Assembly (NCBI GenBank): GCA_003049485.1
Contig: PYST01000508.1
Location: 1-21,199 of the forward strand
Origin: Ophioceras dolichostomum
Taxonomy: Eukaryota > Ascomycota > Sordariomycetes > Magnaporthales > Ophioceraceae
Reading direction: 5' to 3'
Length of the DNA: 21,199 nucleotides
The first letter of the stretch is position 1. The number at the start of each line of letters is the position of its first letter. Both the position numbers and the translations under genes were made by a program. The notes under the pieces were generated by a model, which was not told the DNA's origin, made no database searches, and worked only from the letters and a program-made list of their open reading frames with translations. This document shows, one piece after another, positions 1-8,275 of this stretch.

Positions 1-49
1 AGTCAAGTCTTAACGTCAACGACTGGGACAAACACTTGCTGTCACGGGC

Positions 50-117
50 ACAGATCGCAAGATGTACAGATCGCAGGATGTGGGGTCATGTCACGTGATG
101 GGGTCATGTCACGTGAC
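50..117. repeat. Two adjacent short tandem duplications carrying TCACGTGA palindromes
   Basis: A 16-mer (50-65 and 66-81, one mismatch) is followed by an 18-mer (82-99 and 100-117, differing only in the last base). Each 18-mer contains the palindrome TCACGTGA (91-98 and 109-116), whose core CACGTG is the E-box bound by bHLH factors such as fungal Cbf1/Pho4-type proteins. The nearest called gene on this side starts about 760 bases away, so a regulatory role is only a possibility. The gene to the left of the window edge could equally be the target. Confidence 0.7.
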
Positions 118-185
118 CAAGACTTACAACTTAGTTCACTCGCCGATCTCTATTCTAGTTTAGACCTCTTCAAGGCACAACAACG

Positions 186-434
186 TCTCTTCCTCTTCTC
201 CTTGTTCGACCCTTGACAAAGGGTATGGGTGAAGCCAACGGCAACGATGCGTGATATGGAAACGGTGGTTTGCCAACGGGCAGGCGCTAGGTGATATGGT
301 GATATGAGGNTCTCTTCCTCTTCTCCTTGTTCGACCCTTGACAAAGGGTATGGGTGAAGCCAACGGCAACGATGCGTGATATGGAAACGGTGGTTTGCCA
401 ACGGGCAGGCGCTAGGTGATATGGTGATATGAGG
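186..434. repeat. Perfect 124-base direct duplication separated by one N
   Basis: Bases 186-309 and 311-434 are identical over 124 positions by direct reading, with a single ambiguous base N at 310 between them. A perfect, abutting duplication centred on an N is the usual trace of two contig ends that overlap but were joined without merging. The real locus may therefore carry one copy. A true tandem duplication cannot be excluded from sequence alone. Confidence 0.9.
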
Positions 435-627
435 CGCGAAAGCGAAGTCGGCGGTGGTGGGGCGGAGAGGAGGCGGCTGATTGGGTAGGTATGCTCTCTC
501 CTGGAGGTGGAGCGGAGCCGGGCCGGCTGATTGGGCAGATGTGCGCTCCCACATGATCCCATAACTAATCTTCCCCTCATTAGCGTAACTAGCGTAACTA
601 GGGGAGAGCGGACGGGATCCGTGTATT

Positions 628-930
628 CTACTGCGTATGGTCGTATGTGCCAGATTGAAGAGAGTCAGCGTAGATATACCGTAGAATTTTGATCGGCCTC
701 ACAAGGGGTCGGCGGGTTGTGAAGACGAGTTGATGGTTGGCGCTCGCTCGAACTAAGCCCGATAGGTAATCTGCACCAAAGACCTGACTGAACACGCTCA
801 CGCGTTCCTCGTCCAACCTTGACAAATCCATCACCAACAGATCTTCACATTCGATAGTGGCTCGCCATGTCTTCCCATGCCGCCGCCACCGATACAACAT
901 AATACTTTGAGTCTCTCTGAGCGGGTTCAT
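628..930 (-). other. Unrecognised minus-strand open frame, possible gene remnant or exon
   Basis: A 100-codon frame opens with ATG at 930 and stops at 628. Its composition is protein-like (a run of charged and hydrophobic residues with DLSRLDEERVSVF and RASANHQLVFTT), unlike most shadow frames here. It overlaps the first 54 bases of the plus-strand gene at 877 head to head, so both cannot be fully right unless they overlap in vivo. I do not recognise the family. It could be an exon of a minus-strand gene, a decayed gene or chance. Confidence 0.25.
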
Positions 931-2001
931 CCCGCTGCGTTCTTAGTGCGTCCCCCACTCGAGCCGCTCATTGCGCAAATTTTACGCACGCAGCGGTGTC
1001 TGCCCGGCTCTGTATTTGAGGTGGCGCGCATCGAGGCCCGCATTCGCGTCTCTCGCAGGCGTCGCGTCGTCCGCTTGCTGCTCAGCGATGGACGGCTCTG
1101 CATCCAGGCCATGCTCGCCGCTGTGGCGCATCGACTCGTCGACGCAGGCGTGATCTACGAGGGATGCCGTGCTCGGCTGGGCAGCTTCCGACTGCAGGTC
1201 TTACAAGGACAGGACGATTCTGAGCCCCCTACGGTGTTTCTTGTCGTGGAACAGATCAATGTCGTCAGGCACGGCCAAATTCCCCGCTTGCATAATGGAA
1301 ATACACGGAGGATGGTCGCTCAGTCTGCACCACTGGTACCACTGCCGTTAGGAGGAGGGCCGGCTGACGAAGCCCGGCTCCCCCCGGAAGAGGAGTCGAG
1401 ATTCAAGCCTCTGTTGTTTGCAGACCAGGAAGGCAATGAAGAGAAGTCGGTTCTGGAGTGTGGAAACAGCTCACGCTGAGGAGGACCTCGAGCCCGTGGA
1501 GGCACGTCTAGAGCCACCTCTACCCCCGCCCCTAAGTCTGACTGAGGACAAATCTTGGTGTCCGCTCGTAGCCAGCTTCCGTGACGGTGCTGCCAGCAAC
1601 GCGCTGCCGTGGACGTCGGACGACCTCACAGCCCAGCCTCTGAAGCTCACCGTGCTCCGGTCCATCCCGCACCTGCCCTACAAGCAGAACTGGACCATCA
1701 ACATCCTCGCCATCGTCTCGCAACTCTCGGACGTCGAGCCCTCTCACCTCCCGCCTTACAGCCAGCGCACGGCCCGCCTCGTCGACCCGTCGACTTCGCA
1801 CCGACCGTCGGCAACGTCGTGCTGCTGGCCGGCGTGAAGAACCACGACTTTGACGGCGGAAGCCTGAAGAAGTACGCCAGCGACAAACCAAAGGACGGCA
1901 ACACGTGGTGGATGGAGGATCCGTCGCATCTGGAGTGGTATGACGTTGCGGCGTTGAAGAGGTGGTGGGCAGAGGGCAACTCGCGGGCAGGAACGGAGTG
2001 A
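877..2001 (+). CDS. Conserved fungal protein with OB-fold-like N-terminus; frame interrupted near 1790
   Basis: I read exon 1 as 877-1335 and exon 2 from 1424, with a likely 88-base intron (donor GTACCA, CTGAC at 1364-1368, acceptor TTTGCAG). The intron length exactly accounts for the frame change between the two open stretches. Residues about 30-130 (FEVARIEARIRVSRRRRVVR, LLLSDGRLCIQAML, then FRLQVLQ and VFLVVEQINVV) resemble the strand pattern of an RPA70-type OB fold. That is my inference from pattern, not a database match. The second half has LPYKQNWTINILAIVSQLS and, in a different frame from about 1789, VKNHDFDGGSLKKYAS and EDPSHLEWYDVAALKRWW, ending with TGA at 1999-2001. No splice sites explain this second shift, so the gene is either damaged by a small deletion or affected by a sequence error. 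A role in nucleic-acid binding is possible but unproven. Confidence 0.6.
1336..1423 (+). other. Putative 88-base intron of the OB-fold-like gene
   Basis: The donor is GTACCA, the acceptor is TTTGCAG, and CTGAC lies at 1364-1368. Removing these 88 bases joins plus frame 1 (ending QSAPL) to plus frame 2 (starting TRKAMKRSRF) without a stop, in phase 0. The branch motif is about 55 bases from the acceptor, longer than usual, so an alternative intron or a frameshift remains possible. Confidence 0.5.
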
Positions 2002-2487
2002 TGAGGAGGACAAGACGTGAGGAAGAGGACTCCTCGTAGGATCCCAGCCTCTTTCGTCACGTACTTCGTAGAGGCAGATCAATCAATATTCCAAACACTA
2101 CTAACAGTGCGAGTGAACCTGTCATTAACACTGTTCAATCCTTGCAGTAGCTTGTCACGTGCCTTCGAGCGATTTTGGCGTTGCCCCGCCAGCCAAGTGA
2201 CGATGCTAGCGAACGGACCAATTTCCTTCCCCTCGGACGTCATCATATCCGAAAGAGGCCATCTGCTGTTCTCAACGACTGCGCATTTCACAAGCAACCC
2301 AAGCAATCAATTAGTTGTCTCTTTCGAGAGTGGAGATTTCTTGAGCGTTAAGCGTGCCTCACAGCCAAAAGCACACTAATTCTCGTTAACGAAGACGATC
2401 GTTTCTCTTCGATCAGCTGCTTGCTCCTGCTGCCTGCCACGAACGGCCGTTGCCGAGACACCTCTTTTTCTTTTCAAGTCCGACGAG
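2002..2487. other. Intergenic region and presumed POLD4 promoter
   Basis: No gene is supportable in these 486 bases. One CACGTG E-box core lies at 2156-2161, about 330 bases before the POLD4 start codon. The last 60 bases are pyrimidine-rich (CTCTTTTTCTTTTC just before the ATG), typical of fungal 5' leaders. Open frames on either strand here lack recognisable protein character. Confidence 0.6.
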
Positions 2488-3226
2488 ATGCCTACCACAC
2501 GCAAACCCGCCCACTACGCCGCCGCCAGCGGCACAGCGAAGCAGTCCAAGCTCAACTTCGCGCACCGCGTGACGAAGCCCGTCGCTACCAAGTCTGGCAA
2601 GGACATCCTCGCCGGCGGCGCTGCTCCATCGCCGCTCTCGAAGGAGGTGCTGCTATCCGAGGGCGTCACCACCACTAAGGACGATGATGTCGAGGAGATT
2701 GCGGTGGTAGAGGAGATACAAACCGAGGAGAAGGAGGAGGAGGAGCAGGTATACGCAGTCGAGCCAGAGCCAGAGCCAGAGCCAGAGAAGTCCGACGCCG
2801 AGCTGAGGGCTGAAAAGATCACGGATGCGCAGGTCGGGAAGTACTGGGGAGACTTGGAGGCCGAGAGGGTCGCGAAGCGGGTGCATCAGGAGGATTTGGA
2901 CGTCGGAGAAAAGGTGCTCAGGTACTTTGATGTTAGCTCGCAGTATGGGGTGAGTTTCTTTGCTTGCTTGTCCACCTAGCCGGCAACTATGCGTCTCCTG
3001 GCCTATGTGGGAATATGCTGACCTTTTTTTTCCCCCTCTTGTCTATTAGCCTTGCATCGGGATCCAACGGATGAAGAGGTGGATGCGAGCCGAACGGCTC
3101 GGTCTCAACCCCCCTATCGAGGTCCTTGCTGTGTTGTTGAAGGAGGAGAAGAAGGGAGTGAAGGGTATCGAGCGGGCACACATGGACGCGATCATGAACT
3201 CAACCGCGGTTGGAGCTACCGCTTGA
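2488..3226 (+). CDS. POLD4: DNA polymerase delta subunit 4 (p12/Cdm1 family)
   Basis: This is the smallest accessory subunit of nuclear DNA polymerase delta, which stabilises the holoenzyme and helps it bind PCNA during replication. Exon 1 is 2488-2949 and exon 2 is 3050-3226; the intron is 2950-3049 (GTGAGT donor, CTGAC branch, TATTAG acceptor, phase 0). The product is 212 residues. The diagnostic C-terminal core spans the splice: KVLRYFDVSSQYG joins PCIGIQRMKRWMRAERLGL and NPPIEVLAVLL. The N-terminus has TAKQSKLNFAHRVTK, a degenerate PIP-box-like segment where PCNA-binding motifs occur in this family. The middle (about residues 70-110) is acidic and low-complexity, including a Glu-Pro repeat. 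It is convergent with QNG1, the stop codons lying 239 bases apart. The start at 2488 is the first ATG in frame and gives the expected family N-terminus. Confidence 0.93.
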
Positions 3227-3465
3227 GTTCCGCGTTTGCTTTTCTCGGTCTTCTCTATCTGCGCCCAATTCCTACCCAGTTTCTTTGCTTTGCTTTGGCT
3301 AATTTCTGGCTCGGGGCCCTCGAGCTGGCGTTCATCCATTGGTGCATTTTAGCTGTATATCAATACTGTTCTAGCAATTGAAGCAGGTGTTATATTCGCA
3401 GCTCGATTCATGATGGATCTTCCCTAACATCATTACAATGTTCCACAAGTCCATCGATCGATTCA

Positions 3466-4905
3466 TCAGTACCAGATACTCCTCGTCCTGTGGTGTGGGA
3501 TAGCTTCCTGCCCCGCGGCCTCCCGTTCCTTCATGGTATCGTACAGGAAAAAGTCAATGAGAATCGCGTTGACCATTGCGTCGGGGTGGCTCCGCATGAT
3601 CTCCCTTCTAATGAGCTCCACGCACCAGATGCTACATGCTGCAGCAAGACAAACAGTACGGCTCAGTCAGCCAAGACGATGCTTGTTGTTGGAATGGCTG
3701 GGAAGCAGACGAATAGGACCTACCTCTGAGCTGTAGCTCCCAGCTCCCACCAGACTCGATCACCCGCTTGTCCCGGATGGCGGTGTCGAGTTTGGGACTG
3801 AAATAGAGGCACCCCATCGAGTAAAGCATCTGGGGTACCCTATAATCCGCGAACATCGTGATCTTGTCGATATCGCGGAAAGCGCCGTGCCCCTCGCCCT
3901 GAAAGCAACCCCAGAGGTCGGCAACGAATATCTGCGCCCTCTTCAGGAGTCGGATCGGTTTCCGACGGCCCTCAAACTTGTGCTCGTCCCGAAAGCAGGG
4001 AAAGTCGCGCGCCAAGATGTTTACGAGCCGGGCTGCTGAGCCGTCGGCAGCGGCCAGCAGATTTACGGGGTGGCAGCGATATCTCTACGAGGAAGCAACG
4101 GGGCGAACAGTCAAAGATCAACGTGAGCGATGGGGCACTCATAAGGAGGGATACATGGAGAAGGCAGATCAAACGAGACAATGACGTACTTCGTAGAGAA
4201 CCGTCCCTGCTTCACGCAGACAAGCAAGTCTCTCTTCTAGCATCGGCATCTCCTCATCCGTGCAGGAGCGGAAGACATGCCTCAGCGCGTCGAGGGTACA
4301 CTCGTCCTCACTCTGCCACCAGTCTGAGCTCGTGATCGGTATGCCTTTTCACACTGATTATTAACATTCATTCACACCGCCCCACAGACAGTGTGAGAGA
4401 AGTTGAGAAGTCGATAAACAAGAATCTCATGCGTCGGTCCAATCTCACTCGAGCTCCATGGCGAGGGATGACCCTTACCTTCATCTAAGGCTCGTCGCAA
4501 TGAGGCAACGAGGCTCCAGTACCCCGTCCACGTCTTGCCGCGGTATGAGACGGCAAAGCGCCTGCCTTCTGGAAGCTCAGACCAGAAGCTGAAGTTCAGC
4601 AGGTCCATCGTAAAGATGAACTCGACAGTGGCGGCGCCGTTGCTGCCATCAGGCTCGAGCTTGGGATGCAGCTCATGCTCGCTCCAGGTCGCAGGCGAGT
4701 AGTTCTTCTGCTGCATCGCATCGAACACGGCAGCGGCAGCGTTTTTGGTGGAGCGCATGTCCAGCGCCACGTCGATGGAATTGTCGTAGACGTACTCTGC
4801 GCCCTCGAGCACACCCGTCTCAGGCTCATCTTCCAGAGTCAGCTTGCCCTGGAGATGCTGGCGAAGAAGAGCCAGCAGCTCAGGGTCGGCCTCGTCATCC
4901 GACAT
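3466..4905 (-). CDS. QNG1: Queuosine 5'-phosphate N-glycosylase/hydrolase (DUF2419)
   Basis: The family releases queuine from queuosine 5'-phosphate so the base can be reused for tRNA wobble modification. On the minus strand the exons are 4905-4479, 4344-4190, 4084-3724 and 3638-3466. The introns are 4345-4478 (GTAAGG), 4085-4189 (GTACGT) and 3639-3723 (GTAGGT), all ending in AG. They join to a 371-residue protein with continuous family similarity. Hallmarks are GAEYVYDNSIDVALDMR near the N-terminus, TMDLLNFSFWSE, RYRGKTW-like YRGKTWTGYWSLVA, DFPCFRDE, LKRAQIFVADLWGCF, ITMFADYRVPQML and the C-terminal IRREIM / NAILIDFFLYDTMKERE. The FADYRVPQ segment is part of the conserved pocket in the family. 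The start at 4905 (MSDDEADPELL) is the first ATG in frame; the frame is open upstream to a GTG at 4941. The gene is divergent from UBA2. Confidence 0.94.
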
Positions 4906-5644
4906 CTTTGCAATTACTTTTTTTGCGTCGGCCTCTTGCACAGGGAACCAGGGTCAAACGGAAAACGGGTTCATTCATGGGTTGATGTTAGCTGTTAAGT
5001 TGGAATTGAAGAATCTAGCCTGGAGGGATAACAGAAGCTTGAGACCTGCTCCTCCACACCATGTCACCCCGCAGTCAAGCACAGCACCCATGTTGAACAG
5101 GTTCAACACCAGCTCACAAGCAGCTTCCACGGGAAAGAATATGAACAAATAGTAACTGAAATAATTGCATTTGCTTTAGAGGAAGCAACTAAAAACGCCG
5201 TGAAAACATAAAGCAAACATTTTTTTACTTTTGCTTTTCCTCAATGGCTCATCTCAGGAAGACTTCAAGATTCTGGCTGACCCTAACCCTGGATTGCAGG
5301 GGTGCGAGCCCGGTACGTCAGCCAACTTTGACCTTGCGCCAACTGGGTCGCGACGGGACCAGCGTCGATCGTACCTGCAGCCTTCCACCTCAACCTCAGC
5401 TCACTTCGCTCACCTCCACCACGACAATCCAAGCTTCCTATCCATACAATCTCAGAGTTTGCCAGGCACAGACACCCTTTCTCTCTCTGGGTGAAGCTGC
5501 AGAGCTCTTCCGTCCACAATTACCGCGCCAGCAAGGACAGCGCAAGGCGAGCTTGATTCTTGAACCAACATCCGGAGCCTAGCCGCCTGAACAAGGCTTA
5601 CCCGGACGAATTGCGCTCTCCAGCGCACCACAAACGCGCCCTCG
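4906..5644. other. Divergent QNG1/UBA2 intergenic region
   Basis: About 740 bases lie between the two divergent start codons, so both promoters must lie here. Notable short words are a telomere-repeat-like CCCTAACCCT at about 5280-5289 (telobox-like) and an AACGCG element near 5633, close to the UBA2 start. The open frames at 5231-5582 overlap in two frames, show no known domain, and look like chance. The segment around 5140-5230 is AT-rich, with a T run at 5220-5226. Confidence 0.6.
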
Positions 5645-8106
5645 ATGGCGGCTCCAGATTCGCAAACACCGATTCCGTTGCTGCCCGCGCAGCAAATCCC
5701 AGTACATCTACCTACTCCTCAGCCACCAGCACCGACAGCGCCGACAGCGCCTACTCCCGTCATGTCTCGAGATAGCTTCAACGCACAGTCGCTAGGTCGC
5801 GCACTCAACGCGCACATCAAACAGGTAAGGCTCTTCCCCTATGACTACCAACTGCCACCTCGATTTCGCATTTTGATTTTGGAGCTCCTTCTCCAGCTCT
5901 TTCAACTCGTATCATAGCTCGGTACACTAAGAGGGACCTAAACGGCTGACCACCTGATCTAGGCGCGCGTTCTCATGGTTGGTGCCGGAGGCATTGGCTG
6001 CGAGCTACTGAAGAACCTCGCCTTGACCGGCTTCGGCGAGATCCACACCGTCGACCTCGATACGATCGACCTGAGCAACCTAAACCGACAATTTCTTTTC
6101 CGCCACGAGCACATCAAGAAGAGCAAGGCACTGGTCGCAAAGGAAGCGGCGCAGAGGTTCAACCCCAACGTCAAGATCGTTGCGCACCACGCCAACATCA
6201 AGGAGGCCCAATTCAACGTCGAGTGGTTCCGGACGTTCAAGCTCGTCTTCAACGCGCTCGACAACCTCGACGCGAGGAGGCACGTCAACAAGATGTGCCT
6301 CGCAGCCGACGTCCCCCTAATCGAGAGCGGCACGACGGGCTTCCTCGGCCAGGTGCAGGTCATCAAGAAGGGCGTGACGGCGTGCTACGACTGCGCTCCG
6401 AAGGAGACACCGAAATCCTTCCCCGTGTGCACCATCCGCAGCACGCCCAGCCAGCCGATCCACTGCATCGTGTGGGGCAAGAGCTACCTCCTCAACGAGA
6501 TCTTCGGCGCGAGCGAGGACGAGTCCGCCTTCGACCACAGCGCCGACAGGGAGAACGCCACCGAGGTCGAGGAGCTGAAGCGCGAGGCAGAGGCCCTGCG
6601 CGCCATCCGCCGGTCGGTGGGCACCGAGCCCTTCGCCCAGATGCTCTTCGACAAGGTATTCAAGTCGGACGTCGAGCGGCTGCGCTCGATGGAGGACATG
6701 TGGAGGGACAGGAAGCCGCCCACGGCGCTGGACTTCGAGACGCTCAAGACGCAGTCCGCCGAGGTGCTGGCGCGGAAGGACGCCATCCTCCGCGACGACC
6801 AGAAGGTCTGGTCGCTAGAAGAGAACTTTGCTGTCTTCCGCGATAGCTTGGAACGGCTGAGCAAGAGGGTGCTGGAGGCGAAGAAGAGCAAGGAATCCTC
6901 GGACCCGGAGCCGACGATTGAGTTCGACAAGGACGATGACGACACGCTTGACTTCGTGGCGTCGAGCGCGAACATCCGGTCGAGCATGTTCGGCATCGAG
7001 GGCAAGTCGCGGTTTGACATCAAGCAGATGGCCGGGAACATCATCCCGGCCATTGCGACGACCAACGCTATCGTTGCGGGACTTTGTGTCTTGGAGGCCT
7101 TCAAGGTGCTGAGGGGAGAGTTTGACTCAGCAAAAGAGGTATGTGAAGAATTCGCTTGCGGGATGAATAACCCTATGCCGTTTGCGTGCTAACAGCTCAT
7201 CCATCCGCGTCTTGCAAAGGTCTTCTTGACACCATTTATGCCCGCGCGACTCCTCGCGCCCGACCGATCGCGGCCGCCGAACCCGGAGTGCCCCGTCTGC
7301 AGTGTGTACCAGACGAGCGTCTACGTCGACCTCTCGCGGGCGACGCTGGAGAACCTTGTCGAGGACTTCGTCAAGCTGGAGCTCGGCTTTGGCGAGAAGG
7401 AGTTCGTCGTCAACAACGAGATCGGTACGCTGTACGACGTTGACGAGACGGAGAACTTGTCGAAGAAGCTGAGTGATCTAGGTAAGTTTGACCCCGTGTT
7501 GCGGACCTGCTTCGTTGGCTCATGTCGTTCCCCCTGATTGGATTCTGGATAGCTGCTGATATCTGCTTCTCGCTGGGAATTTTTTTGTTCTCAATAGGCA
7601 TCAAGCCCGACAGCTTCCTCACCATCATCGACGAAGATGACGATGAGCCCTGGGTCAACGTCGTCATCAACATCCAAGAATCGTAAGCTCTCCCACTCAT
7701 GCTCCGTCTATCCCGGCGGACCTATCATCTCAGGCCATGAAATCCATCCAATATTAATACACTCTATTTCCTAACCCCGAACAGAAAATCGGCAGACGGC
7801 AAGCCAGTGCAGGGCATCAAGGTTGACAAGAAGCCTGAGATCCCAAAGAGGCCCAAGAAGGCCTCGGCCGAGCCGGAGTCGACCGGCCTTTCAGAGCTCA
7901 ACGGCGAAGTCCCAGTTGCTGCTGCTGCTGCTGCAACTTCAGAGGTAGCAGACGGCGCGACGCCCCAGCCCTCCAAGCGGCCCCGCGACGGCGAGCCCGA
8001 TCAGAGGAATCCGAAGAAGGCCAAGACCGCCCCGAGCACAGACTCTGCGGACGATGTTGTCATAGTAGACGACCCGTCTGGCGGCGCCATCGTCATCGAA
8101 GACTAG
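5645..8106 (+). CDS. UBA2: SUMO-activating enzyme subunit UBA2 (E1)
   Basis: This is the catalytic half of the heterodimeric SUMO E1. It adenylates SUMO, carries it as a thioester and hands it to Ubc9, mainly in the nucleus. The exons are 5645-5824, 5963-7138, 7220-7481, 7598-7682 and 7785-8106, giving 674 residues. The introns have donors GTAAGG, GTATGT, GTAAGT and GTAAGC, mostly with CTGAC or CTAAC branch motifs. Visible landmarks are the nucleotide-binding loop VGAGGIGCELLKN (from residue 66), DLSNLNRQFLFR, zinc ligand pairs CYDC (201/204) and CPVC (476/479), and catalytic Cys216 in FPVCTIRSTPSQPIHCIVWGK. A ubiquitin-like fold (LTPFMP... to EPWVNVV) follows. The tail has basic clusters KRPRD and PKKAK (likely NLS) and two hydrophobic-acidic patches, VVIVDD and AIVIED. 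The first 39 residues are Pro/Ala-rich; ATG at 5762 (MSRDSFNAQSLG) is an alternative start closer to typical orthologues. Confidence 0.97.
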
Positions 8107-8275
8107 TGCGCGAACATCTGTGACCTTGCTCCCCTCTCCGCACATTCAATCTCCATCTTTTTTTTCCGGGGGATTTGTTGTTATTACAGCTCTTCTTCTC
8201 TCACTTTCTCCTCTCCGTCTCTCGCCAGGTCCTTGCTCCCCTCACCCACTATCCAATGGGTCATGCCATGCAGTG

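Larger units (their letters stand above)
1..876. other. Non-coding flank with short tandem repeats
   Basis: No convincing gene was found here. The stretch holds two short tandem duplications (50-117), a 124-base duplication around an N (186-434), and a doubled 9-mer GCGTAACTA near 583-600. Open frames on the minus strand between 150 and 580 run through the duplicated segment and look like chance frames. The only frame with some protein-like composition is the minus-strand one at 628-930, listed separately. The first start codon I trust is at 877. Confidence 0.6.

Noticed and set aside
1999..2005. GTGATGA resembling a snoRNA C box
   Set aside because: It overlaps the stop codon of the first gene, and no D box (CTGA) with pairing ends follows at a suitable distance.
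2059..4203. Shared 15-mer ACGTACTTCGTAGAG at about 2059 and 4184
   Set aside because: One 15-base match in 21 kb is close to what chance allows, and one copy overlaps a QNG1 splice donor; there is no flanking similarity.
6223..6846. Plus-strand frame of 207 codons inside UBA2 exon 2
   Set aside because: It is a +1 shadow of the UBA2 frame, rich in Arg/Pro/Ala, with no family pattern.
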